64,000 nt of DNA from Atlanticothrix silvestris CENA357 (GTDB lineage Bacteria > Cyanobacteriota > Cyanobacteriia > Cyanobacteriales > Nostocaceae). Below the pieces are notes generated by a model. The model was not told the origin of the DNA, did no database searches, and was given only the letters and a program-made list of their open reading frames with translations. Below are positions 54,882-63,860 of this stretch, piece after piece. Position 1 is the first letter of the stretch. Each line of letters starts with the position of its first letter. Location of the stretch: contig NZ_JAECZB010000002.1 of the NCBI RefSeq assembly GCF_016056295.1, positions 32,425 through 96,424 of the forward strand. Direction: 5' to 3'. A program made the position numbers and the translations under genes.

Positions 54882-55226
54882 ATGAGATTTTTATATCACC
54901 CAGACCGAAAAAACATTTCTTTACCGGGAGTACTTTATGCGTTGGGCGACCCAGTACGATTAGAGATCGTGCGGTTGCTAGCAACTAAGGGAGAGCAGTG
55001 CTGTGCGGGGTTTGATTTTGCGATCGCCAAGTCAACGATGTCGAATCACTTCAAGATTTTACGGGAGTCAGGGGTAGTCTTGACTCATAAAGAAGGGACA
55101 CAACACATTAATAAGTTGCGGAAGGAAGATTTAGAGGTGCTGTTTCCAGGATTGTTGGATGCAGTGTTGCGTTCTGCTCAACCGTTGCTGAGTTGTCAAG
55201 AGTCAACGGTAATTCGTAATTCGTAA
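54882..55226 (+). CDS. rexT: RexT-like redox-sensing ArsR-family repressor
   Basis: A 114-residue winged-helix regulator. I start it at ATG 54882 (MRFLYHPDRK); a frame open to 54792 crosses the operator and overlaps trxA2. The helix-turn-helix includes LGDPVRLEIVRLLA and AKSTMSNHFKILRESGVV. Vicinal Cys40-Cys41 (GEQCCAGF) match the positions of the H2O2-sensing pair in RexT of Anabaena, where oxidation lowers DNA binding and induces thioredoxin. It reads away from trxA2, with the palindrome in between. Its stop is 1 bp from the convergent TPR gene's stop. Confidence 0.9.
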   Translation: MRFLYHPDRKNISLPGVLYALGDPVRLEIVRLLATKGEQCCAGFDFAIAKSTMSNHFKILRESGVVLTHKEGTQHINKLRKEDLEVLFPGLLDAVLRSAQPLLSCQESTVIRNS

Positions 55227-55227
55227 T

Positions 55228-56082
55228 TTACAGAGTCGATTTATTGTCCAGTTCTTTAATATTGTTCATGACTTCTTGGTACAAATCGTTGTTATCTTGA
55301 CTTTGAAAGATGGCTGCGGCTTGTTTCAAGTCTTGAAGCGCCCCCCGCCTATCACCTTGAGCAGCACGAGCATTTCCTCGATTATTGTAGGCGGGGCCAA
55401 AGTTAGGATTGAGGCGAATGGCTTGATTGTAATCTGTGATCGCTCCTTGCTTGTCTCCTTGAGCAGCACGAGCATTTCCCCGATTATTGTAGGCAATGGC
55501 ATATTTGGGTTCAAGAAGAATGGCTTGATTGTAATCCGCGATCGCTCCCTCTCTATCTCCTTGGGTTGAGCGAGCGTTTGCTCGGTTATTATAGGCTTGG
55601 GCATAATTGGGCGAGAGGCGAATAGCTTCGTTGTAATCTGCGATCGCTCCTCTGTTGTCTCCCAAAGAAGCACGGGCGTTTCCCCGACTATTGTAAGCTT
55701 CAGGGTCGTTGGGTGAAAGGCGAATAGCTTCGTTGTAATCGGCGATCGCTTTTTGTTTGTCTCCTGTATCAAAGTAAGCTAATCCCCGGCCTTTGTAGGC
55801 TGCGCTGTATTCAGGATTCAGGTCGATTGCTTTGCTATAAGAAGCGATTGCAGCTTGTGAGTTGCCTTTGAGATGCTGATTCTGTCCTTGAATATACAAT
55901 TTTCCGGCTTGAGATGTCTGGACTGCACGACGGTTAGGAGAACTAACTCCGATCTCTGTCACTAACACCTGTTTGTCTCTACTACAGGAAACGCTGGTAA
56001 TTGCGCTTAATGCGGTAACTACAGCTATAGTCAATATTCTTTTTAGTCTTACCCATTTTTGCCCAAATAACCGCAATTTCAT
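55228..56082 (-). CDS. Exported TPR-repeat protein
   Basis: A 284-residue protein with an N-terminal signal (KRILTIAVVTALSAITSVSC), possibly a lipoprotein although the residues before the Cys (SVS) are not a standard lipobox. From ~residue 60 there are six 34-residue tetratricopeptide repeats, e.g. AYNNRGNARAAQGDKQGAITDYNQAI, nearly identical in the DNA, showing recent internal duplication. TPRs bind proteins; partner unknown. It converges on rexT with a 1-bp gap. Confidence 0.9.
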   Translation of the reverse strand: MKLRLFGQKWVRLKRILTIAVVTALSAITSVSCSRDKQVLVTEIGVSSPNRRAVQTSQAGKLYIQGQNQHLKGNSQAAIASYSKAIDLNPEYSAAYKGRGLAYFDTGDKQKAIADYNEAIRLSPNDPEAYNSRGNARASLGDNRGAIADYNEAIRLSPNYAQAYNNRANARSTQGDREGAIADYNQAILLEPKYAIAYNNRGNARAAQGDKQGAITDYNQAIRLNPNFGPAYNNRGNARAAQGDRRGALQDLKQAAAIFQSQDNNDLYQEVMNNIKELDNKSTL

Positions 56083-56550
56083 AAATTTGCTCTAAACTGC
56101 CATTACACCTGGATAAATTAGAATCAATCCTTTAATGAATACTTTGACTAAAGATTTATCCTAACTTTTCGTAGATGTGCCAAGTCAATTGACATATTTA
56201 CCTCATATCCTTTAGGTTTAATTAACGTTTATTTACTAGAACAACCGGGAAATTTTTATAATCAATTATGAAGTATAAAATTGTTCGTTTTATATTGATT
56301 GCCTATTGGTTATTTTGATTGATAACACTTGTTTCCTAGGTCTCACGCTATGTTGTATCATGTTCTTTGTTATACTTGCAAGCTAAATTAAATAAAGCAT
56401 TTGATTTTTTTAATCCTTTGACTACGCTCAGGGTTAAAGCTGAGCGTAGCCGTTCGCGTAGCGTCTCGCAGAGAAGCTTTAACCTAAATTAAATTTATTG
56501 TTGAACAATTAATCTAATATTGAGCTTGCAGTTGCAGTTATCTGGAATAT
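56083..56550. repeat. Spacer with GCTGAGCGTAGCC / GAGAAGCTTTAACC repeat
   Basis: AT-rich spacer. At 56,417-56,481 the short repeat GACTACGCTCAGGGTTAAAG .. GCGTAGCGTCTCGCAGAGAA lies, with AGGGTTAAAGC at one end and GCTTTAACC at the other, so it can fold back. No gene seen. Confidence 0.6.
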
Positions 56551-57471
56551 CTACTCATTCCCATCATCATTTTCCTGGATTTTAGGAGTTAACCGCCAAG
56601 CGGTGCTAGTGTCAATATCTACAGATAGTTGTTCTAGGTTTTGTCCTAAATCTTTTTGTAATTTTTGAGTTAATGTGACAGGGAAATCTAAACTAATACC
56701 TTGTGTTTGTACTAGTCTTGCTAGTTCTGTAAACGCCACTTTAACAGTTTTGCGTTCGTAACCAGTTAATTTACAAAATGATGTTTCTGTAACATCTTGA
56801 GCTTGCATAGCTTTTTTCATACGCTCTTGCAGATGCTCAAATTCTGAATTTAATAGCTTCCACTGCTCCTCAATTTGAGTATATCTTGCACCTAACGCTA
56901 TTAAATTTTCTGTAGCAGAATCAGGATTACTTTCTAATTGTAATTCTAACAAACGTTTATGTACTTGAGCAAGATAAATACAGTCTAAATAAGCATATTC
57001 TATTTGTTCTTCAGTTAAAGGTCGCTGTCCCCAATCGCTGCTTTGTTCTTGTTTATCAATATTGTTAAAATTACACAGTATCGTTGCGAGAGTTTGGAGT
57101 TGATAGTTAGGTAATGGAAGGAGATAGTAAGGAATTTTTTTGGCTATTTCTAAAGTGCAAGTGATATTTTTGGCTTTTTTGCTACCTAATAATTTCACAT
57201 CATAACTAGCATTATGAAATACTTTTTCAATAGTAGAATTGAGCATAATTTTATCCACAAACTCAACTATCACATCAGGCTGGTCTAGGACATCCAAAAG
57301 ATAAACGCGATCGCCACTCATATCTGTAGGGTCATCCAATACTTGAATTAGCGATAATCTGGGATTACGGCTTTTATATTCAGCTACTTCTGTATCAATC
57401 CACAAAGTTTTAGCTGTGGTATATTCAGCAACAATGGCACGAATTTCGCTAGTAGAAGTCAGATATGGCAT
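56551..57471 (-). CDS. RNase D-like 3'-5' exonuclease
   Basis: A 306-residue DEDDy-type exonuclease. ExoI is LWIDTEVAEYKSRNPRLSLIQV (Asp, Glu), ExoII is EKVFHNASYDVKLL (Asp) and ExoIII is QIEYAYLDCIYLAQVHKRL (Tyr-x3-Asp). The C-terminal part is helical with no clear HRDC domain, so it is shorter than E. coli RNase D (375). Likely role: tRNA or other small RNA 3' trimming. Sits alone on the minus strand. Confidence 0.88.
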   Translation of the reverse strand: MPYLTSTSEIRAIVAEYTTAKTLWIDTEVAEYKSRNPRLSLIQVLDDPTDMSGDRVYLLDVLDQPDVIVEFVDKIMLNSTIEKVFHNASYDVKLLGSKKAKNITCTLEIAKKIPYYLLPLPNYQLQTLATILCNFNNIDKQEQSSDWGQRPLTEEQIEYAYLDCIYLAQVHKRLLELQLESNPDSATENLIALGARYTQIEEQWKLLNSEFEHLQERMKKAMQAQDVTETSFCKLTGYERKTVKVAFTELARLVQTQGISLDFPVTLTQKLQKDLGQNLEQLSVDIDTSTAWRLTPKIQENDDGNE

Positions 57472-57599
57472 TGGCTAATATTTCCTGAGATTGTTTATTA
57501 ATAAATCTCGCCTATAGATGCATAAAACTTGGCTGAAGCGGTACATATTTAAATTTTAAATTTACGCACTATAGTTATCTTTGGACATATAATTACTTA

Positions 57600-58232
57600 T
57601 TATTGTTCATCGATGTTCAAATTTTGTTGCATGGCGATACCTAGAGCATGAGCGTCTAAATCTTCACTTTGTAATAAGTTATGTGCAACATTATATTGAT
57701 CTTTATGACTGCGGTTTTGACTGAGTTTATATTTTCCTTCGAGTCGAGTGACTGTCATTTCAAAACCAACAATACCGTTCATCATTCCCTGGCGAAAGTT
57801 TTCAGATAAGCTGTCCCAGTGTGATTTGTATTCAGCACCATAAGTATTAATCATTTCATCTATCATCTCGTCCATTAATTCTTGTGAATCATCCAGAGTA
57901 ATAATTTGAGGTATACCATAAGCATGAACAGCAATATAGTTCCAGGTTGGTACACTCTCACGCTTTTCATATAAGGACGGTGAAATGTAAGCATGAGGCC
58001 CAGTGAAAACGGCAAGGGATTCACTTGCTTTAAAAACCTGCCACTGGGGATTTTGTTTAGCAAGATGACCAGTTAGCTTCACAACATTGTCTTGCACAGT
58101 GACGACGAGTGGAACATGAGAAGCAAGAGGAAAATTATTTTGAATAGACACCAATGTCGCAAAACTATTGGCACGCATAAACGCAACCAGTTTATCAATG
58201 TCTTCTTCTCGAAAAGCATCTGGGATGTACAT
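57600..58232 (-). CDS. PaiB-family FMN-binding protein
   Basis: A 210-residue split-barrel flavin-binding protein of the PaiB family (FMN-binding negative transcriptional regulator). Motifs are MYIPDAFREEDIDKLVAFMR, FPLASHVPLVV, LTGHLAKQNPQWQ, FTGPHAYISPSLYE..VPTWNYIAVHAYG and GFEMTVTRLEGKYKLSQNRS. Bacillus PaiB acts with PaiA in repressing sporulation and protease genes; in cyanobacteria the role is unknown and DNA binding is not evident. Alone on the minus strand. Confidence 0.9.
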   Translation of the reverse strand: MYIPDAFREEDIDKLVAFMRANSFATLVSIQNNFPLASHVPLVVTVQDNVVKLTGHLAKQNPQWQVFKASESLAVFTGPHAYISPSLYEKRESVPTWNYIAVHAYGIPQIITLDDSQELMDEMIDEMINTYGAEYKSHWDSLSENFRQGMMNGIVGFEMTVTRLEGKYKLSQNRSHKDQYNVAHNLLQSEDLDAHALGIAMQQNLNIDEQ

Positions 58233-58396
58233 GATAGTTCAACTTGCTCTGGGTCTATAAAATTACCATAATCTCAAGCTTCGTTTTCATTCACTTATCG
58301 TTCTTGCGAGCGTAAATTTTTATCTCTCAAGTTGGATAAACAAAATTACTAGCACCAGTGAAAATGGGCGAGAATATACAAATTTTCTCCTACCCC

Positions 58397-58590
58397 ATGC
58401 GTTACCTTGTACTAGCAACTGATTACGATGGTACACTAGCCACAGATGGTCGTGTGAAGGATAATACCTTTTTGATTATGTAGTCGCAGAAAACGGAGCT
58501 TTACTATATTCACCAACTTCCCATCAAGAGCAGTTATTGGGTGAACCACCATCAGCAGAGTTTATCAAAATATTGCGCGATGCCACGTAA
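58397..58590 (+). pseudogene. Broken HAD-family phosphatase (Cof-like)
   Basis: Starts MRYLVLATDYDGTLATDGRV, the DxDGT motif I of HAD hydrolases, then jumps after ~24 codons into another frame reading DYVVAENGALLYSPTSHQEQ and LLGEPPSAEFIKILRDA to TAA at 58588. Around 60 codons between the two, and the ~170 codons of the rest (motifs II-IV), are missing. It lies upstream of a 29-bp palindrome. Non-functional. Confidence 0.82.
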
Positions 58591-58644
58591 AACTGGCTGG
58601 AAGTTCTGGTGCAAGAAAATCTACTTTGGCAACAGCCATTACTC

Positions 58645-58673
58645 GTAAGGGCACAACATTGTTGTGCCCTTAC
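58645..58673. repeat. GTAAGGGCACAACA palindrome
   Basis: Perfect inverted repeat with 14-bp arms (GTAAGGGCACAACA) and one central T; a dispersed palindromic element common in cyanobacterial genomes. Sits just after the broken HAD gene. Confidence 0.75.
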
Positions 58674-58710
58674 CTACTGTCCAAATTGGTATTATTTCCA
58701 CCGTGCTGTA

Positions 58711-59076
58711 CTAGTCGCGGGTCAGCAGTTCCAAATTATGACCATCAATGTCATAAAAATAAAAGCCACGACCTCCGTTTCTGTGATTAATCTTACCTTT
58801 ATCCTGATGCATGGGGTCACTACTGTATTCCAGACCTGCTTCTTTAACCCGTGCGAAGATGGCATCAAATTCTTCATCATTAACATGGAATGCATAATGA
58901 TGAGACTCAAATCTATCTCTATCGGCAAAATCAAGCGTCAGCTTGTCATTAACATGCACAGCAGCAAAGTGACCAATAGGAAACTCAACTTTTAAACCAA
59001 AAATTTGGGCGAAGAACCTTGCCGATACTTCCTTATCAAATGCAGGTACTATGGTGTGATTTAGAGTAATAGTCAT
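58711..59076 (-). CDS. VOC-family metalloprotein (glyoxalase/bleomycin-resistance fold)
   Basis: A 121-residue protein with two beta-alpha-beta-beta-beta modules. LNHTIVPAFD provides the first metal His (His7), SHHYAFHVN the middle His, and DGHNLELL the final Glu, giving the H-H-E pattern of glyoxalase I/dioxygenase-like members. Substrate cannot be told from sequence. Alone on the minus strand. Confidence 0.88.
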   Translation of the reverse strand: MTITLNHTIVPAFDKEVSARFFAQIFGLKVEFPIGHFAAVHVNDKLTLDFADRDRFESHHYAFHVNDEEFDAIFARVKEAGLEYSSDPMHQDKGKINHRNGGRGFYFYDIDGHNLELLTRD

Positions 59077-59207
59077 TTCATACCTCCGCTACTTAATTAG
59101 GGCGGTAATAAAATATCAACTCAGACAGAGTTTTTGATGAGTGTTAGTATAGCGTTCTTCCATTTTATCTTGACAGTTAAGAAATAACAGCCAGAGTCTT
59201 TAGAATG

Positions 59208-60704
59208 TTAACTACGGTTGTCTATTTGGGCACGTTGCAAATTACCCGAGAAGTCAACATAAACACTCTTCCACTCTGTAAAAACATCCAAAGCAGTGGT
59301 TCCAGCTTCGCGGTGTCCGTTACCAGTTTGTTTGACACCTCCAAAAGGCAAGTGTACCTCAGCACCAATAGTAGGGCCGTTAATGTAGGTGATACCTGCT
59401 TCAATGTCACGCATAGCGGTGAAAGCCCGGTTGATATCGCGGGTGTACACTGAGGAAGAAAGACCATAATTAGTATCGTTGAGGATTGCGATCGCTTCCT
59501 CAAATGAACTAACCTCAATTAATACCACTACTGGGCCGAATATCTCTTCACGAGCAACGCGCATCTGAGGAGTCACATCATCCAGAATTGTTGGTTGAAA
59601 AAAATAACCGTTTTTCAGCGAATCTTCACTGGCGATTTCCCCACCAATTAACACCTTTGCACCTTCTTCACGGGCAATATTCATATATTCGTTGACCCGT
59701 TGCAGTTGCTTTTCATTGATGATTGGGCCAATATCTGTATCGGGGTCAGTGCCAGCACCTAGGCGTAACTTGCTGGTACGCTCATGAAGCATGGCAGTAA
59801 ATTTTTCCTTAATGTCACGATGCAAAATCAAGCGACTAGTAGCTGTACATCGCTGACCAGTTGTACCAAAAGCACCCCAAACAGCACCATCTAAAGCCAG
59901 TTCCAAATCGGCATCTTCCATTACCACTTGAGCATTTTTACCGCCCATTTCTAAACACACACGCTTGTGAGTGCGTCCACAGGTAGCACCGACAAAAGCA
60001 CCAGTTTCAGAAGACCCAGTAAAAGACACCAAATCAACATCGGGATGCTCAACCAAAGCTTTTCCGGCTTCTTCACCCATCCCGTGTACTAAGTTGACAA
60101 CTCCGGGTGGAAAACCTGCTGCGGCAAAAATCTCAATCAATTTAGTTGCACAGGCGGATGTATCTTCTGCCGGTTTGAGAATGACGGTATTACCACAAAC
60201 TAAGGCAGGCATAGCTTTCCAGCAAGGAATTGCCATCGGGAAATTCCACGGAGTAATCAAAGCACAAACCCCTATAGGCATCCGCACTGTCATCGCAAAT
60301 TTATTAGGCATTTCTGAAGGTGTCGTTTGCCCAAAAAGTCGCCGCCCTTCACCAGCACTATAAAAAGCGCAGTCAATGCCTTCTTGTACATCTCCCCTAG
60401 CTTCTGTTAGGGGTTTACCCATTTCCTGGCTAACTAATTGGGCAAGTTCTTCTTTGTGTTGAAGTAACAGTTCCCCGACCCGAAAAACGTATTCTGCTCT
60501 TGCTGGGGCTGGTACTTTGCGCCAACTGCGGTAAGCTTTGCCAGCTGCGGCAACTGCTGTATCTACATCATCAGCTTGAGAACGGGGGAAAGTCGCAACG
60601 ATTTCATCTACCAAAGCTGGATTGCGGCTTTGTAGGGTGTTTCCTGCTGCGGCACTTAACCATTGACCATCGATGTAATTGCGACAAGATAGCGGAGTTT
60701 CCAT
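59208..60704 (-). CDS. NAD(P)-dependent aldehyde dehydrogenase
   Basis: A 498-residue aldehyde dehydrogenase (start at the METPLSCRN Met; a second ATG is 6 bp earlier). Catalytic Cys is in GTTGQRCTATSR, the general-base Glu in CLEMGGKNAQVV, the oxyanion Asn in TPWNFPMAIP, cofactor site FTGSSETGAFVG, and EEIFGPVVVL. The closest class is the gamma-aminobutyraldehyde/betaine/succinic-semialdehyde type; the nearby agmatinase (producing putrescine) makes a 4-aminobutyraldehyde role plausible but unproven. Confidence 0.92.
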   Translation of the reverse strand: METPLSCRNYIDGQWLSAAAGNTLQSRNPALVDEIVATFPRSQADDVDTAVAAAGKAYRSWRKVPAPARAEYVFRVGELLLQHKEELAQLVSQEMGKPLTEARGDVQEGIDCAFYSAGEGRRLFGQTTPSEMPNKFAMTVRMPIGVCALITPWNFPMAIPCWKAMPALVCGNTVILKPAEDTSACATKLIEIFAAAGFPPGVVNLVHGMGEEAGKALVEHPDVDLVSFTGSSETGAFVGATCGRTHKRVCLEMGGKNAQVVMEDADLELALDGAVWGAFGTTGQRCTATSRLILHRDIKEKFTAMLHERTSKLRLGAGTDPDTDIGPIINEKQLQRVNEYMNIAREEGAKVLIGGEIASEDSLKNGYFFQPTILDDVTPQMRVAREEIFGPVVVLIEVSSFEEAIAILNDTNYGLSSSVYTRDINRAFTAMRDIEAGITYINGPTIGAEVHLPFGGVKQTGNGHREAGTTALDVFTEWKSVYVDFSGNLQRAQIDNRS

Positions 60705-60710
60705 AATCAA

Positions 60711-61009
60711 ATTTCAATTCCTTATTTACGCTACGCGAGTCAGTTGTCAGTTGTCAGTTGTCAGCGATGCACTGAGTTTCGATTGCGCTCAACTACCGCT
60801 TGTCGAAGTGTTGTCAGTTGTCAGTTGTTATTCCCCACACTCCAGGTCACTAAGTGTTGGTCATTGAGTTTCGACTACGCTCAAATGCCGTGTAGCCGAA
60901 ATGAGTCGTACCCCTACGCTTAAGCAAGCTACGCGTAGCGTCTCGTAGAGAAGTGCTGCTCCCCTACTTCCCTTTGGGGTGGAGTTTTTATTTTTCCTGA
61001 TTCCTACAA
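60711..61009. repeat. Repeat-rich spacer before agmatinase gene
   Basis: Holds CAGTTGTCAGTTGTCAG heptamers (60,740-60,765 and 60,810-60,828), an ACTGAGTTTCGATTGCGCTCAA / GAGTTTCGACTACGCTCAA pair, and at 60,928-60,953 the repeat GCTACGCGTAGCGTCTCG-TAGAGAAG. No gene. Confidence 0.75.
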
Positions 61010-62059
61010 TTACGCCGTAGGTTGTTGCTGAGATAAATCCATCAAATTCGCTAACTTGTAAACAATCCGCGCACCTACATTGCCATCCCACTCAGCATCA
61101 CCAACTTCGCAGACATCAAAGCCAATAATTTTTCTACCACTCTTGACCAATTCTCTAAACAAACAAAAAGCTTGTTCTAATTCCAGTCCACCAGGGACAG
61201 GAGTACCTGTACTCGAACAGAGTTTGGGATCAAGACCATCTACATCAAAGCTGATGTAAACGTTTTCAGGTAAATGACTGATAATTTCTTGGCATAAATC
61301 AATCCAAGTCATTCCAGAGTAAAGTTTTTGTTTAATGGCTGGGTCATAATAAGCAACAATGCGACCATGAGATTGGTCAATCATTTCTACTTCATCATGA
61401 CAAATATCGCGCAAACCTACCTGCACTAACCGAGAAATTTGCGGTAGTTTCATCGCATTGAACATGATAGATGCATGAGAAAATTCAAATTCCTCATAAG
61501 CATCGCGTAAATCTGCGTGAGCATCAATATGCAAAATTCCAAAATCGGTGTATTTCGCTGCTAATGCTTGGAAACAACCCAACGGTGAACTGTGGTCGCC
61601 ACCAATAATAGCAACTCGCTTACCCTTGTTCATTGCTTCTTGGCACTGGGCAAACAACCATTCATTTACCTGTTGACCGGCTTGATTAATTTCTCTCAGG
61701 ACAGGTGTCAAATCTGGTGTTTCTGTCAGTGGTTTACCTTGTCCTAACCGTTCAATAATTTTTGCTGCTAAGGCGCGGTAATATATGTTTTTCTCTAAAA
61801 TATCTTGGGGAATTTCCGCCATAAAAATTCCCTGTTTCCAACCATCAGGATGATCGAAATCAAATAAATCTAGTTGAGTCGAAGCATCTAAAACTCTTTG
61901 GGGGCCGTTGGCTGTACCTGCGCCATAAGAAACAGTGACTTCCCAAGGGATACCAAAAACAATCAGGTTTGCAGACTCGTAATCGAACGGCAAGCCCAAA
62001 AGGTTGCCATTGATTTCACCTACGCCGCTGGGATTGTAGTCCTGAAGTTGATTACTCAT
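61010..62059 (-). CDS. speB: Agmatinase / ureohydrolase
   Basis: A 349-residue member of the arginase/agmatinase family. Mn2+ ligands are in GGDHSSPLG, HIDAHADLRD and SFDVDGLDP; the last motif is EVGDAEWDGN. In Nostoc the enzyme of this type is an agmatinase (agmatine to putrescine and urea), and the sequence lies within the cyanobacterial group with the long N-terminal stretch. I start at MSNQLQDYN; upstream codons up to 62149 show no homology. The aldehyde dehydrogenase gene is the next one downstream. Confidence 0.9.
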   Translation of the reverse strand: MSNQLQDYNPSGVGEINGNLLGLPFDYESANLIVFGIPWEVTVSYGAGTANGPQRVLDASTQLDLFDFDHPDGWKQGIFMAEIPQDILEKNIYYRALAAKIIERLGQGKPLTETPDLTPVLREINQAGQQVNEWLFAQCQEAMNKGKRVAIIGGDHSSPLGCFQALAAKYTDFGILHIDAHADLRDAYEEFEFSHASIMFNAMKLPQISRLVQVGLRDICHDEVEMIDQSHGRIVAYYDPAIKQKLYSGMTWIDLCQEIISHLPENVYISFDVDGLDPKLCSSTGTPVPGGLELEQAFCLFRELVKSGRKIIGFDVCEVGDAEWDGNVGARIVYKLANLMDLSQQQPTA

Positions 62060-62173
62060 TGATGATCTTCCAGATTTACGTGGGTAGACAACACGCCACC
62101 TAGTGGACATCTGTATTGTAGTAGAGCAGATTATGCTCTGATGCCTCACCTTTTAATTTCTCGTTGATTTTAA

Positions 62174-63658
62174 TTAGATTAAAGCTTTTAGCATTTGCTC
62201 AAAATTGCGGCAATATACCTGTTTACCATACTCTTGCCAATCTCTGTCTGAAGAATAGGGAAACCGTTTTAATGTTATTTGTTGAACATAAGCCATTAAC
62301 GGACGACGGAGATGCTCATATTTCTCGAAGGTTTTGGCGAGGGTTAGTGTGTCATCCCATTTATTGTCTTCTGCAATTTTAGCAATGAGTGTTGCAACTA
62401 CCAGCGCATCTTCAAATCCTTGATTAGCTCCTTGAGCCATGAAAGGCGGCATCCCATGAGCTGCATCGCCAACTAATACAATTCGTCCTGCACTCCAGGC
62501 TGATTGATTGACAGCATGGTGAATATAATACGGACGCTGCTCCACTTTGGCAGGAGGAGATATACTCACTAATTGCTTGAGTACATCAGGAAAACTTGCC
62601 TTTTCGAGTTCCTGCACAGCTAATTGAATCAACGAACTGCCAGACTTCCCCTCTAATATTTCCAAAGGCAAAACCAAATGTAAAACATATCCCAGTTGAT
62701 CAGCTGGTCTACGAAATAACATCATTCTTGTATCTTGCGTACAAGCAGGATCTCTGGATGTTTCATCATTACTGATGGTGACAATTGATGAATCTTGTAA
62801 GAATTTTTCTTTGATTTCGGTTTGCAGTTCGTTTGAGATATTGGTTATTTCTCTACAAGCTATTGCGGCAAACCCTGAGTATTCAGGTTTGGCAAAATCA
62901 TGATATGGACTATCTTTATAAAGTATTTTACGAATTGTAGAATTGATTCCGTCTGCTGCAACAATTAACTTAGCTCGAAACGATTTTGTTGCTGATTCTT
63001 GGGGAGCAGTATCTAAAATCTGAGACTGCATATCATTTTGTTTTTGTCCATCTGCCCAATATGCATAGGGATTAGCTTCTATAGTTGTATCAGATACACA
63101 GTCTATGCGAACACAGCCATTTTCTGGCTCATCCACAACATTGATACAACGGTGATTAGCTTTCACTTTGTCTTGGGGAAGTAAATGTCTTAATGTTGTT
63201 TGTAAAACATACCAAAGAATTGAGACTCGACCCTCCCCATAATCTCGAAACCAGTCGTCAAAATCTAGAGGAATTGACCGAATTGGCTGCCCCTGCAAGT
63301 TTTTATAAACCCATTGGCGCGAAGTTTTAGGAGGGCTTTTATCTGGAGCTATATTGACAGATTTTTCATAATTAGGCTGTGGGGGATTCAAGAAATTAAT
63401 GGCATTTTTCTTGACTTCTTCGTAAGCATTAGGATCTAAATATTTGATAGCTTTCAATCCATTGGGGAGAAGATCTAAAATCTGACCAACCTGACGAAAG
63501 GCGCGAGTTTGATCAATAACAAGAATATTTTCAATACCACGCTTGCGTAAGCCAATAGCTGTTGCTAGTCCAATAGGCCCAGCGCCAACCACTACAACGT
63601 CATAAATCTCCACAGGAGAAGCAGAAGAGGCAACAGGGTTAGATGTGTCTGTAGACAT
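62174..63658 (-). CDS. FAD-dependent monooxygenase (PHBH-fold)
   Basis: A 494-residue flavoprotein monooxygenase. It has the dinucleotide fold VVVVGAGPIGLATAIGLRKRG near the N-terminus, the DG-type motif AKLIVAADGINSTIRKIL and the GD motif RIVLVGDAAHGMPPFMAQGANQGFEDALV, the standard three for class A hydroxylases. Around 12 residues before the start there are no added domains. Substrate is unknown; salicylate/aromatic or kynurenine-type compounds are typical for the fold. Alone on the minus strand. Confidence 0.88.
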   Translation of the reverse strand: MSTDTSNPVASSASPVEIYDVVVVGAGPIGLATAIGLRKRGIENILVIDQTRAFRQVGQILDLLPNGLKAIKYLDPNAYEEVKKNAINFLNPPQPNYEKSVNIAPDKSPPKTSRQWVYKNLQGQPIRSIPLDFDDWFRDYGEGRVSILWYVLQTTLRHLLPQDKVKANHRCINVVDEPENGCVRIDCVSDTTIEANPYAYWADGQKQNDMQSQILDTAPQESATKSFRAKLIVAADGINSTIRKILYKDSPYHDFAKPEYSGFAAIACREITNISNELQTEIKEKFLQDSSIVTISNDETSRDPACTQDTRMMLFRRPADQLGYVLHLVLPLEILEGKSGSSLIQLAVQELEKASFPDVLKQLVSISPPAKVEQRPYYIHHAVNQSAWSAGRIVLVGDAAHGMPPFMAQGANQGFEDALVVATLIAKIAEDNKWDDTLTLAKTFEKYEHLRRPLMAYVQQITLKRFPYSSDRDWQEYGKQVYCRNFEQMLKALI

Positions 63659-63860
63659 GTGGTTGCTTAATTGGTGTTCTAAGAAGTATATTTGGAAACT
63701 AGCCCTGGCGACTAGAAGTCGCGGCTACACAAACAAAACCCGCACTTCGACAGGCTCAGTGACCACCTGCGCGGGTTAAAAACTTTGATTTTGCGTTAGT
63801 CCACGGGGGTGGGCTTTGCTTGTATAGTAACGAATTATATTCGCCCAATAGTTTTAAAAC
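63659..63860. repeat. Spacer with short repeats
   Basis: CTAGAAGTCGCGGCTACACAAAC and AAACCCGC ... GCGGGTT near 63,735-63,777 (the latter can pair across ACTTCGACAGGCTCAGTGA), typical Nostoc repeats. No coding frame. Confidence 0.55.
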
